Below are positions 7,560 through 15,564 of a stretch of 38,404 nucleotides of DNA, piece after piece. A program made the position numbers and the translations under genes. This DNA is from Egibacter sp. (GTDB taxonomy: Bacteria; Actinomycetota; Nitriliruptoria; Euzebyales; Egibacteraceae). Numbering within the stretch: the first letter of the stretch is position 1; each line of letters starts with the position of its first letter. The DNA lies in contig PWFH01000054.1 of the NCBI GenBank assembly GCA_003553795.1, positions 1-38,404 of the forward strand, given 5' to 3'. The notes under the pieces are model-generated. The model was not told the DNA's origin, did no database searches, and was given only the letters and a program-made list of their open reading frames with translations.

Positions 7560-8243
7560 ATGATCGAGCGCTCCGCTCACCGCGAGGTCCTCGTCCTCGC
7601 GGGCGGCGACCCGGTGCCCGCCTCGCTCGCCTCGGCGCTGCCGCGCCCCGACCGCGTCATCGCCGCGGACTCCGGGCTGGCCGCCGCCGAGCGCCTCGGC
7701 CTCGCCGTCGACCTCGTCGTCGGCGACATGGACTCCGTCGACCCGGCCCTGCTCGCCCGGGCCGAGGCCGACGGCGCCCGCATCGAGCGCCACCCGTCCG
7801 CGAAGGAAGCCACCGACCTCGCGCTCGCGCTCGACGCGGCGTGCGAGCACGCCCCGGCGAGGGTCACCGTCGTCGGCGGCCATGGCGGTCGCCTCGACCA
7901 CCTCCTCGCCGGCGCGCTGCTGCTGGCCTCGGAGCGCTACGCCGCGCTCGAGGTCGGCGCGCTCATGGGCACGGCGACGGTCACCGTCGTGCGCGAGCGC
8001 GCGGTGCTCACCGGGGAGGACGGCGAGGTCGTCTCGCTGCTCGCCGCCGGTGGGCCCGCCCGCGGCGTGGAGACCGACGGCCTGGCCTACCCGCTCGCCG
8101 GCGAGACCCTCTGGCCGGGCTCGACCCGCGGGGTGAGCAACGCCCTCGCCGGCAGCCAGGCCACCGTCACGCTGCGCGAGGGCGTCCTCCTCGCGATCCA
8201 GCCGGGTGCGCACAGCCCCGACCCCACCACTGCTGGAGGATGA
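7560..8243 (+). CDS. thiN: Thiamine pyrophosphokinase
   Basis: Cytosolic enzyme of 227 residues that transfers pyrophosphate from ATP to thiamine, giving thiamine pyrophosphate. Family motifs are clear: IAADSG, VVGDMDSVDP (Asp-rich metal/ATP site), HPSAKEATDLALAL, VVGGHGGRLDHLLA, and the C-terminal strand with GVSNAL and the TVTLREG end. Length is normal for the family. ATG 7560 is chosen because GGAGGGAGG (7546-7554) sits just upstream; GTG 7554 overlaps that site. It is the first gene after the TPP riboswitch, and its stop overlaps the upstream ATG of the binding-protein gene, so imported thiamine is converted to the cofactor by the same operon. Confidence 0.93.
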   Translation: MIERSAHREVLVLAGGDPVPASLASALPRPDRVIAADSGLAAAERLGLAVDLVVGDMDSVDPALLARAEADGARIERHPSAKEATDLALALDAACEHAPARVTVVGGHGGRLDHLLAGALLLASERYAALEVGALMGTATVTVVRERAVLTGEDGEVVSLLAAGGPARGVETDGLAYPLAGETLWPGSTRGVSNALAGSQATVTLREGVLLAIQPGAHSPDPTTAGG

Positions 8244-8245
8244 CG

Positions 8246-9424
8246 ATGACCCGCACGACCCTGTCCCGCCCCCGGGCGGCGCACCTGCCGCTCGCGCTCG
8301 CCGCGCTGCTGCTCGCCCTCGCCCTGGCCCTCGCGGCCTGCGCCGAGGACGAGCCCGCCGAGGAGGTCGACGACGACGTCGACGAGGAGGTCGACGAGCC
8401 CGACGACGAGCCCGACGAGGAACCCGACGACGAGCCCGAGGAGGACGCCGAGGCCGACGAGCCGCGCGAGCTCACCCTGCTCACGCACGACTCCTTCGAG
8501 GTCAGCGAGGACGTGCTCGCGTCGTTCACCGAGCAGACCGGCATCGAGGTCAGCGTCGCGCCGTCCGGTGACGCCGGCACCGCGCTGAACCAGGCGATCC
8601 TCACCCAGGACGCCCCGCAGGGCGACCTGCTCTTCGGCGTCGACAACACCTTCCTGTCCCGCGCGCTCGACGAGGACCTCTTCGTGCCCTACACCTCGCC
8701 GCTGCTCGACGACGTCGACGACGCGCTCATCCTCGACGAGGAGCATCGCGCGACCCCGATCGACTACGGCGACGTCTGCCTCAACTACGACCGCGGCTGG
8801 TTCGACGAGCACGACGTCGACGTGCCCACCGACCTCGACGACCTCACCGACGAGGCCTACGACGGCCTGCTCGCGGTGACGAACCCCGCGACCTCCTCCC
8901 CCGGGCTCGCGTTCCTCCTCGCCAGCGTCGAGCGCTTCGGCGACGGCGAGCACCTCGCGTTCTGGGAGGGCCTCGTCGACAACGACGTCGTCGTCACCGA
9001 CGGCTGGTCGGAGGCCTACTACGACGAGTTCAGCGGCACCGGCGGCGGGGACCGCCCGCTCGTCGTCTCCTACGCCTCGAGCCCGCCCGCCGAGGTCCTC
9101 TTCGCCGACCCCCAGCCCGACGAGGCGCCCACCGGCGTCATCGAGGAGAGCTGCTTCCGCCAGATCGAGCACGTCGGCATCCTCGCCGGCACCGACGCCG
9201 AGGCCGAGGCGCAGGAGCTCATCGACTTCATGCTCGACGTGCCGTTCCAGGAGGACATGCCGCTGAACATGTTCGTCTTCCCCGTCAACGAGCGCGCCGA
9301 GTTGCCGGAGGTCTACGTCGAGCACGCCGTCGTGCCCGACGACCCGTTCGAGATCGCCCCCGAGGAGATCGGTGAGCGGCGCGAGGAGTGGATCGACGAG
9401 TGGACGGCGACGGTCCTGCGCTGA
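8246..9424 (+). CDS. thiB: Thiamine ABC transporter substrate-binding lipoprotein
   Basis: Extracytoplasmic thiamine-binding lipoprotein of 392 residues. It has an N-terminal signal with hydrophobic core and lipobox (LALAAC), then a very acidic low-complexity linker of about 40 Asp/Glu/Pro residues, then the ThiB/TbpA-type binding fold: LTLLTHDSF opening, DLLFGVDNTFLSRAL, PIDYGDVCLNYD, NPATSSPGLAFL, DGWSEAYYDEFSG and a late PLNMFVFPVN. ATG 8246 is preferred, six bases after GGAGG (8235-8239); ATG 8240 touches that site. The acidic linker is unusually long. It sits between thiN and the permease, with overlap on both sides. Confidence 0.93.
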   Translation: MTRTTLSRPRAAHLPLALAALLLALALALAACAEDEPAEEVDDDVDEEVDEPDDEPDEEPDDEPEEDAEADEPRELTLLTHDSFEVSEDVLASFTEQTGIEVSVAPSGDAGTALNQAILTQDAPQGDLLFGVDNTFLSRALDEDLFVPYTSPLLDDVDDALILDEEHRATPIDYGDVCLNYDRGWFDEHDVDVPTDLDDLTDEAYDGLLAVTNPATSSPGLAFLLASVERFGDGEHLAFWEGLVDNDVVVTDGWSEAYYDEFSGTGGGDRPLVVSYASSPPAEVLFADPQPDEAPTGVIEESCFRQIEHVGILAGTDAEAEAQELIDFMLDVPFQEDMPLNMFVFPVNERAELPEVYVEHAVVPDDPFEIAPEEIGERREEWIDEWTATVLR

Positions 9425-11124
9425 GCGCACCCGAGGCGGCGCCCGCCGCCCCGCCGGCCGCACGCCGGCGACGGTGGGTGCCGCTCGCTCTGCTCGCGCT
9501 GCCTGCGGCCTTCCTCGCGGCGTTCTTCCTCCACCCGCTCGCGCGGATCGTCGGGCTGGGCCTCGCGCCCGAGGGCTCCCTCGAGCTCGGGGTCCTCGGG
9601 CGGGTGCTCACCGACGAGAGCGTCCGCTCCGTCGCGTGGTTCACCCTCTGGCAGGCCGTCGTCTCGACGCTGCTGACCCTCGCGGTCGCCCTGCCGGGCG
9701 CCTACGCGGTCAGCCGCATGGACTTCCCCGGGCGCTCGCTCGTGCGCGCCGCGGCCACGGTGCCCTTCGTCCTGCCGACCGTCGTCGTCGGCTCGGCGTT
9801 CCTCGCGCTGCTCGGGCCCCGCAGCCCGATCAACGCCGCCCTCGAGGCGGTGCTCGGCTCGGGCGCGCCGACCCTCGACCTGCGGCGCACCGTCACCGCG
9901 ATCCTCATCGCCCACGTCTTCTTCAACTACGCCGTCGTCCTGCGCACCGTCGGTGGGCTGTGGTCGCACCTCGACCCGCGCCTCGAGGACGCCGCCCGGG
10001 TCCTCGGCGCGTCGCGCTGGCAGGCCTTCCGCGAGGTGAGCCTGCCGCTGCTGCGCCCGGCGATCGCCTCCTCGGCGGCGATCGTCTTCCTCTTCACCCT
10101 CACCTCCTTCGGCGTCGTGCTCATCCTCGGCGGACCGGGACGGGCCACGATCGAGGTGGAGATCCACCGCGCGACGACCCAGCTGCTCGACCTGCCGCTG
10201 GCCTCCGCGCTCGCGCTGCTCCAGCTCGCCGCCGTCCTCGCCGCGCTCGCGGTCTACGGCCGGCTGCAGCGCCGGGCGACCCGGCAGCGCCTCGTCGCCG
10301 CCGCGCACGCCGCCCGCCCACCGACCAGCCGCGGCGAGCGTGCGTTCCTCGCCGCGAACCTCGCCGTCGTCGCGCTGCTGCTGCTCGCCCCGCTGCTCGT
10401 GCTCGTCGAGCGCTCCTTCGCCGGGCCCGACGGCTACACCCTCGCGGCCTGGCAGGGGCTCTTCGACACGCGCGACACCGTGCTCGCCGTCGCCCCGGGC
10501 GAGGCGGTGCGCAACTCGCTGCTCTTCGGGGCCAGCGCGACCGTGCTCGCCCTGCTGGTCGGCGGGCTCGCCGCCTCGGCCGCCGCGCTCGGCGACGGGC
10601 GCGCCTCCCGACTCGTCGACCGGGCGCTCATGCTGCCGCTCGGCACCTCCGCGGTGACGCTCGGCTTCGGCTTCCTCATCGCCCTCGACACCCCGCCGCT
10701 CGACCTGCGCGGCTCGCCGCTGCTCGTGCCGATCGCCCAGGCGCTCATCGCCACCCCGTTCGTCGTGCGCACGCTCCTGCCGGTGCTGCGCTCGATCGAC
10801 GCGCGGCTGCGCGAGGCCGCCGCGGTCCTCGGCGCGCGGCCGCTGCGGGTGTGGGCCGAGGTCGACCTGCCGATCGTCGGGCGCGCCCTGCTCGTCGCCG
10901 CGGGGTTCGCGTTCGCGATCGCCGTGGGAGAGTTCGGGGCGACGGTGTTCGTCGCCCGCGCGGAGCTGCCGACGATGCCGGTGGCGATCTTCCGGCTGCT
11001 CGGACGGCCGGGCGTGGCGAACTTCGGGGAGGCGATGGCGATGTCGACACTGCTCGCGGCGATCACCGCGGCGGCGATCGTCATGATCGACCGCATCCGC
11101 GTCGGCCAGATCGGACGGTTCTGA
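9400..11124 (+). CDS. thiP: Thiamine ABC transporter permease, fused two-domain
   Basis: Inner-membrane permease of 574 residues made of two tandem binding-protein-dependent permease domains, as in ThiP. The first ends near residue 290 and the second covers ~310-570. Each has its EAA-type cytoplasmic loop for docking the ATPase: DAARVLGASRWQAFREVSLP in the first half and EAAAVLGARPLRVWAEVDLP in the second. About twelve hydrophobic helices are visible. GTG 9400 lies 11 bases after GAGGAG (9383-9388); GTG 9388 in the same frame is the alternative. The start overlaps the end of thiB, and the stop overlaps the ATG of the ATPase gene (TGATG), indicating translational coupling. Confidence 0.93.
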   Translation: MDGDGPALSAPEAAPAAPPAARRRRWVPLALLALPAAFLAAFFLHPLARIVGLGLAPEGSLELGVLGRVLTDESVRSVAWFTLWQAVVSTLLTLAVALPGAYAVSRMDFPGRSLVRAAATVPFVLPTVVVGSAFLALLGPRSPINAALEAVLGSGAPTLDLRRTVTAILIAHVFFNYAVVLRTVGGLWSHLDPRLEDAARVLGASRWQAFREVSLPLLRPAIASSAAIVFLFTLTSFGVVLILGGPGRATIEVEIHRATTQLLDLPLASALALLQLAAVLAALAVYGRLQRRATRQRLVAAAHAARPPTSRGERAFLAANLAVVALLLLAPLLVLVERSFAGPDGYTLAAWQGLFDTRDTVLAVAPGEAVRNSLLFGASATVLALLVGGLAASAAALGDGRASRLVDRALMLPLGTSAVTLGFGFLIALDTPPLDLRGSPLLVPIAQALIATPFVVRTLLPVLRSIDARLREAAAVLGARPLRVWAEVDLPIVGRALLVAAGFAFAIAVGEFGATVFVARAELPTMPVAIFRLLGRPGVANFGEAMAMSTLLAAITAAAIVMIDRIRVGQIGRF

Positions 11125-12167
11125 TGCTCGAGGTCACCGGACTGACCGTCGCCTACGGCGCCCACGTCGCCGTCGACAACGTCGACCTCGACGCCGCCCG
11201 GGGCGAGGTCGTCTGCGTCCTCGGGCCCTCGGGCTGCGGCAAGTCGACGCTGCTGCGCGCGATCGCCGGCCTCGAGCCGCCGGTGGCCGGGCGCATCGCC
11301 CTCGGCGGCCAGGACGTCACCGCCGCGCGCCCCGACGAGCGCCACGTCGGGCTCATGTTCCAGGACCACGCCCTGTTCCCCCACCGCAGCGTCGGCGAGA
11401 ACGTCGCCTTCGGCCCGCGGATGCGCGGTGCCGCCGCCGCGGACATCGAGCGGGCGGTGCGCGACTCCCTCGCCCTCGTCGACCTCGAGGGCTTCGCCGA
11501 CCGGCCCGTCGCCGAGATCTCCGGCGGTGAGCAGCAGCGCGTCGCCCTGGCCCGCGCGATCGCGCCGCGCCCGCGCCTGCTCATGCTCGACGAGCCGCTC
11601 GGCTCCCTCGACCGGGCGCTGCGCGACCGGCTGCTCACCGAGCTGCCGCGACTGTTCGCCGCGGTCGGCACGACGGTGCTCTACGTCACCCACGACCAGG
11701 AGGAGGCACTGAGCCTCGCCGACCGCGTCGCGGTCATGCGCGACGGGCGCTTCGCGCAGATCGGCGCACCCGAGGCGGTGTGGCGCGCGCCCGCCGACGG
11801 CTTCGTCGCGCGCTTCCTCGGCCACGAGCCGATCCTCGCTGCGACGGTGCGCGGCGGCGTCGCCGCCACCGCCCTCGCCGACGTGCCCGTCGAGGCCGCC
11901 GACGGCGAGGCGCTGCTCGTCGTCCTGCCCGGCGCGGTGAGCCTCGCCGCCGACGCCGGGGACCCCGCCGGGCCGAAGGTGTCGGGTGAGGTCACCGCCC
12001 GGCGCTTCGCCGGCGACCACCTCGCCCTCGTCGTGGCGACCGACGCCGGGGTCGAGCTCACCGTCGGGGTGTGGCGCGCGCCGGCGCCCGAGCCCGGCGA
12101 GCGCGTCGACCTCGCGATCGACCCCGCCGAGGTCACCGTCCTGCCGGCGGGCGACCGCGCCTCCTGA
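11124..12167 (+). CDS. thiQ: Thiamine ABC transporter ATP-binding protein
   Basis: Cytosolic ATPase of 347 residues that drives the importer. Walker A is GPSGCGKST near residue 37, the Q-loop is LMFQDHALFPH, the signature is ISGGEQQRVALARA, Walker B is LLMLDEPLGSLD and the switch His lies in YVTHDQEEA. A C-terminal regulatory region (~240-347) of TOBE-like beta strands makes it longer than the E. coli ThiQ subunit and closer to the CysA/PotA-type architecture. The ATG overlaps the permease stop. It is the last gene of the riboswitch-controlled operon and converges with a toxin remnant whose stop is only 11 bases beyond its end. Confidence 0.92.
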   Translation: MLEVTGLTVAYGAHVAVDNVDLDAARGEVVCVLGPSGCGKSTLLRAIAGLEPPVAGRIALGGQDVTAARPDERHVGLMFQDHALFPHRSVGENVAFGPRMRGAAAADIERAVRDSLALVDLEGFADRPVAEISGGEQQRVALARAIAPRPRLLMLDEPLGSLDRALRDRLLTELPRLFAAVGTTVLYVTHDQEEALSLADRVAVMRDGRFAQIGAPEAVWRAPADGFVARFLGHEPILAATVRGGVAATALADVPVEAADGEALLVVLPGAVSLAADAGDPAGPKVSGEVTARRFAGDHLALVVATDAGVELTVGVWRAPAPEPGERVDLAIDPAEVTVLPAGDRAS

Positions 12168-12178
12168 CCGGGCAGGGC

Positions 12179-12286
12179 TCAGGAGCCGCCGAGGCCGACC
12201 TGGGTGACGTGGGCAGCGTCGTGACCGGCCTCATGGAGCATCCTCACGACCCGGGGTGAGAGGTTCTCGTCGAGTAGGAGTCTCAT
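12179..12286 (-). pseudogene. Truncated DUF5615 (PIN-like) toxin remnant
   Basis: Thirty-five codons from ATG 12286 to TGA 12179 read MRLLLDENLSPRVVRMLHEA, then GHDAAHVTQVGLGG. This is the standard N-terminus of DUF5615 PIN-like toxins (DENLSPR, AGHD, VGLGG), which normally run to about 110-130 residues with further acidic catalytic residues. Here the frame stops right after VGLGGS, and the DNA beyond it is the 3' end of the thiamine ATPase gene, so the rest of the toxin is lost. The ATG overlaps the stop of the DUF433 gene (ATGA), the usual arrangement of this antitoxin-toxin pair. It is most likely inactive. Confidence 0.75.
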
Positions 12287-12513
12287 CCCGCAGGGGTCAG
12301 TGGGATCTCACGCTCACGGGTGGCTGCCGCGGCGTACTCGAGCGCGCCGAGCACGTCAGCATGGTCGAGTTGGGGGTAGTGCTCGAGGACCTCATCGACC
12401 GAGCGGCCCGCAGCGAGCTGTCCCACGATCGCGCTTGCGGTGACAGGCGTCCCCCGGATGCACGGCAGTCCCTGCATCCGGTCGGCGTCGATGGAGATCC
12501 GCTCGAAGCTCAT
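12283..12513 (-). CDS. DUF433 antitoxin-like protein
   Basis: Small protein of 76 residues from ATG 12513 with the DUF433 pattern: FERISIDADRMQGLPCIRGT, then PVTASAIVGQLAAG, SVDEVLEHYPQLDHADVLGALEYAA. DUF433 proteins are winged-helix antitoxins, usually translated together with a DUF5615 PIN-like toxin. Here the partner immediately downstream is cut short, so this is an orphan antitoxin-like gene. No good ribosome-binding site precedes the ATG, and the upstream in-frame extension to 12627 is not conserved-looking. The 188 bases up to the M42 peptidase gene show nothing recognisable. Confidence 0.85.
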   Translation of the reverse strand: MSFERISIDADRMQGLPCIRGTPVTASAIVGQLAAGRSVDEVLEHYPQLDHADVLGALEYAAAATREREIPLTPAG

Positions 12514-12701
12514 GGGGACAGGCTGCGTGATGACGCGCCGACGGGGTGACGCATCGACGAGCTCGACGGCCATCCGCTGCGCGCAGGGCAGGGTCGGGCG
12601 CATCCCGGCTCCCCGCCATCGCGACACCAGAGCACGCGCCGCCCGCCGCGCAGCGCCTCAGTTCCGGGAGCGACGCCCCGTGGCCCCAGCGCGCCGCGGA
12701 C

Positions 12702-13844
12702 TCAGTAGCCGCCGAGGTCGGACTCGGCGTCCTGCTCGGGGAAGTCCTCGAGCGCCCCGCGGGGTCGCTCGTCCCAGGCGAACATCAGCGGGGTCTGGAG
12801 GTAGGCCACGAGCAGCTCGGCGACGTTGCGGATGCCGTCGAGGTGGGTGCGCTCCCAGCCGTGGCTCGCGTCGACGCCGCAGCCGATGAGCGCCGCGCGG
12901 GTCTCCGCCCCGGCGCCGAGCGCCGAGGAGATGTCGGAGCGGTAGAAGTTGAAGACGTCGCGCTGGGCGGGGATGCCGACGTCGCGGCAGAGCCTGAGCA
13001 GCTTGCGGGTGAGGTGGTAGTCGAACGGGCCGATCTCGTCCTTCATCGCGACGTTGACGCCGGTCTCGCGGGAGTACTGCCCCGGCGCGACGACGGCGTT
13101 GTCGACCGAGACCATCTCGGCGACGTCGCCGTCGAGGCCGTGGCTCGCGCCCTGGCCGACCTCCTCGGCGATCGTCACGAGCAGGTGGGCGGTCACCGGC
13201 AGGGCGACGCGGTGGTCGACGAGGCACTTGAACGCGCCGAGCGCGGCGGCGAGGCCCGCCTTGTCGTCGAGGTGGCGGGAGTTGACGAAGCCCGCCCGGG
13301 TGATGACCGGCGCAGCGTCGAGGGCGACGAAGTCCCCGGCGCGGATGCCGAGCCCCTCGGTCTGCTCGGCGGTGTCGACGAACTCGTCGATGCGGACCTC
13401 GACGTGGGCCCAGCTCGTCGGCTGGTCGTCGACGGCGTCGCCGAAGGTGTGCCCGGAGGCGAGCAGCGGCAGGACGGTGCCGGTGTAGGCGGTGTCGCTG
13501 TCGTCGGTGAAGACCCGCACCCGCGCGCCCTCGGCGAAGCGCGGGCTGAACGTGCCGACGGGGCTGAGCTGGAGCCGGCCGTTGTCGCGGATGCGCTTGA
13601 CGACGCAGCCGATGACGTCGGAGTGCACGACGACGGCGCGGTCGGGGCGCTCCTGAGCGCCCTTGAGCTCGGCGACGAGGCTGCCGAGGCGGGTGAGGTA
13701 GAAGCCGACGCCGATCGCCTCGAGCTCCTCGCCGATGAGGTGCATGACCTCGTCGGTGCGCCCGGTCGGGCTCGGGGTGCGCAGCAGGCGCAGGAGCACG
13801 TCGCGGACGTAGTCCATGTCGATCGGCAGGAGCTTCGCGCTCAA
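12702..13844 (-). CDS. M42-family metallopeptidase of the NAGGN-system type
   Basis: Cytosolic metallopeptidase of 380 residues. Its motifs follow the M42 proteins of N-acetylglutaminylglutamine amide (NAGGN) loci: LLRTPSPTGRTDEVM, VVVHSDVIG (metal His/Asp; the usual HLDTLG Leu is Ser), GTFSPRFAEGARVRVFTDD, SGHTFGDAVDDQPTSWAHVE, SRHLDDKAG (bridging Asp), TIAEEVGQGA (catalytic Glu), DVAEMVSVDN, GPFDYHLTRKLLRL and GVDASHGWERTH. The start is TTG 13844: GAGGTGG lies just upstream and TTGA overlaps the previous stop. ATG 13817 lacks a ribosome-binding site. It is the last gene of the ten-gene operon. In Pseudomonas the homologue is adjacent to the two NAGGN synthesis genes; here those are about 12 kb away. 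Confidence 0.9.
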   Translation of the reverse strand: MSAKLLPIDMDYVRDVLLRLLRTPSPTGRTDEVMHLIGEELEAIGVGFYLTRLGSLVAELKGAQERPDRAVVVHSDVIGCVVKRIRDNGRLQLSPVGTFSPRFAEGARVRVFTDDSDTAYTGTVLPLLASGHTFGDAVDDQPTSWAHVEVRIDEFVDTAEQTEGLGIRAGDFVALDAAPVITRAGFVNSRHLDDKAGLAAALGAFKCLVDHRVALPVTAHLLVTIAEEVGQGASHGLDGDVAEMVSVDNAVVAPGQYSRETGVNVAMKDEIGPFDYHLTRKLLRLCRDVGIPAQRDVFNFYRSDISSALGAGAETRAALIGCGVDASHGWERTHLDGIRNVAELLVAYLQTPLMFAWDERPRGALEDFPEQDAESDLGGY

Positions 13845-14692
13845 CGGGACACCACCTCGGTCGGCTCGGCGGCAGCGTAGCCGTCGGGGCGGCGCTCGCG
13901 CGGCGGGGCGACCGCGGCGGGGCGCGCGGTCGCCGGGGGGCCGGCGGCGGCCCCCGCGCACCCGGCGGCCTCGGCGCGCTCCACGCCGCCTGCGGGCCCG
14001 GCGGCCCCCGCGGACCCCGCGGCAGCCTCGACGAGCGCCCGCCACAGCGGACGGCCGAGGGCGCCGCCGCTGAGCTCGGGATGCCACTGCACGCCGACCT
14101 CGAAGCGCGCCGGGTCGGCGATCGCCTCGATCGTGCCGTCGCCCGCGCGGGCGACGACGGCGAGGCGGCCGGGGTCGGCGACGGCGAAGCGGTGCAGCGA
14201 CGGCACGACGCCGACGGTGGCCCCGAGACGGTGCGCGACCCACGAGGCCGCCTCGAGGCGCACCCGGTGGCGACCCATCGGCCCTCCCGGCGGCGGGGCG
14301 TGGCCGTCGACCCGCGCGAGCGCGCCCCCGCTGCGCACCGCGAGGAGCTGGACCCCCCGGCACACCCCGAGGACCGGCAGGCCCTGCGCCCGGGCGGCGG
14401 CGAGCAGGGCGGCGTCGCTGGCGTCGCGAACGGGGTCGCCCTGGCCGGGGGGCTCGCCGAGGGCCGGGTCGGTGACGTCGTCGCCGCCGGTGAGCACGAG
14501 CGCGTCGGCACGCGCGAGGACCGCGACGGCGCGACGCCCGCGCACCCCGAAGGGCAGCACGACGGGGATGCCGCCGGCACGCGCGACCGCGCGCTCGTAG
14601 GCGACGTTCGTGCCGACGAGCCGCTCCTTGCGGCCGTCGTAGCGCGCGCGCACCGACGCCGATGACAGGGCGATCACCGGCGGCGCGACCAT
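13841..14692 (-). CDS. Class I glutamine amidotransferase-like hydrolase (peptidase C26)
   Basis: Cytosolic protein of 283 residues related to gamma-glutamyl-GABA hydrolase (PuuD) and other C26 gamma-glutamyl hydrolases. The nucleophile elbow is LGVCRGVQLLAV near residue 110, the His-Glu pair is VGVQWHPEL near residue 205, and the substrate-side GGDDVTDPALGEPP segment matches the family's GGxDxxPxxYG region. The last ~60 residues are an Ala/Pro/Gly-rich tail without homology. The ATG overlaps the RpiR stop (ATGA) and its own stop overlaps the M42 start. It probably cleaves a gamma-linked glutamyl or amide bond of the operon's substrate; the substrate is not known. Confidence 0.87.
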   Translation of the reverse strand: MVAPPVIALSSASVRARYDGRKERLVGTNVAYERAVARAGGIPVVLPFGVRGRRAVAVLARADALVLTGGDDVTDPALGEPPGQGDPVRDASDAALLAAARAQGLPVLGVCRGVQLLAVRSGGALARVDGHAPPPGGPMGRHRVRLEAASWVAHRLGATVGVVPSLHRFAVADPGRLAVVARAGDGTIEAIADPARFEVGVQWHPELSGGALGRPLWRALVEAAAGSAGAAGPAGGVERAEAAGCAGAAAGPPATARPAAVAPPRERRPDGYAAAEPTEVVSR

Positions 14693-15564
14693 CAGGGCTC
14701 GCCGTGGCGGGTGACGAAGGTCGCGAAGCGCTCGTGCTCGCGCTCGAGGGCGGTGAGCCGGCGCTGCGCAGGGGCACCGAGACGGTTCGTCGTGGCGGTG
14801 AAGAGGACGTTGATGAGGCTCATCGGGGCGACGAAGCTGTCGACGACGCCGACGCCGTCGGTCGCGCAGGCCAGGTGCACGAGCGCCCGGCGGCTCGCGG
14901 GGTTGGGGTAGCGGTCGCCGATCGTCACGAGCGGCACGCCGAGGTCGAGGCAGGCCGCCGAGAGCCGGTCATGCTCGGTCTGGGCACGACGGAACGGGAA
15001 CATCACGACGAGGTCGTCGGCGCCGAGATCGAGCAGCCCGTCGCCCGCGCCGGTGCCGGCGACCGGCAGGACCCGCACGTCGGCGCGCACGACGTTGAAG
15101 AGCGCCCCGGCGTAGGCCGCGAGCGTGTGCTGCTTGCGGAAGTCGGCGAAGGCCACGCGGCGGGCGGCCACGAGCCGGTCGACGACCGCGGCGAGGTCGG
15201 CCTCGTCGAGGCCGGCGTAGGTGCGCTCGAGGTTGGCGACGTCGGCGGCCCACGTCTCGGCGACGGTGTGGCCGAGCTCGCCCTCGGTGGCGTCGAGGCC
15301 GCGGGCGAGGAGGTCGAGCGGGGAGCCGTTGGGCACGCGCAGCGACGCGCGGGCAGCGGTGCGGAACGCCGCGAAGCCGTCGAGGCCGAGCTTGGCGACG
15401 AAGCGCGTCACCGTCGGCTTGGAGACCCCGGCGGTCTCGGCGAGCTCGGTGGCGGTGAAGCCGACGAGGAGGTCGGGCGAGGCGAGCACGACGTCGGCGA
15501 CCCGGCACTCCGACGGGCTGAGGCTGTCGTAGGCCTCGCGGATCTGCGCGGCGAGGTCGCTCAC
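14692..15564 (-). CDS. RpiR-family transcriptional regulator (HTH + SIS)
   Basis: Predicted DNA-binding regulator of 290 residues. The N-terminal RpiR helix-turn-helix covers ~1-80 (LSPSECRVADVVL, TATELAETAGVSKPTVTRFVAKLGLDGFAAFR). The C-terminal SIS-type ligand domain covers ~120-260 (LVAARRVAFADFRKQHTLAA, ADDLVVMFPFRRAQTEH, LGVPLVTIGDR); its phosphosugar loop is atypical, so the ligand may not be a sugar phosphate. Start is GTG 15564 (GTGA overlap with the upstream stop). As the eighth gene of the operon it is the likely local regulator, and a perfect 14-bp palindrome at the operon promoter (23261-23274) is a candidate operator. Confidence 0.9.
   Translation of the reverse strand: MSDLAAQIREAYDSLSPSECRVADVVLASPDLLVGFTATELAETAGVSKPTVTRFVAKLGLDGFAAFRTAARASLRVPNGSPLDLLARGLDATEGELGHTVAETWAADVANLERTYAGLDEADLAAVVDRLVAARRVAFADFRKQHTLAAYAGALFNVVRADVRVLPVAGTGAGDGLLDLGADDLVVMFPFRRAQTEHDRLSAACLDLGVPLVTIGDRYPNPASRRALVHLACATDGVGVVDSFVAPMSLINVLFTATTNRLGAPAQRRLTALEREHERFATFVTRHGEP

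Noticed and set aside
12546-13880. Plus-strand frame of 444 codons opposite the M42 peptidase
   Set aside because: Val/Glu/Asp/Ala-rich antisense translation with no motif; the minus strand encodes a clear M42 enzyme.
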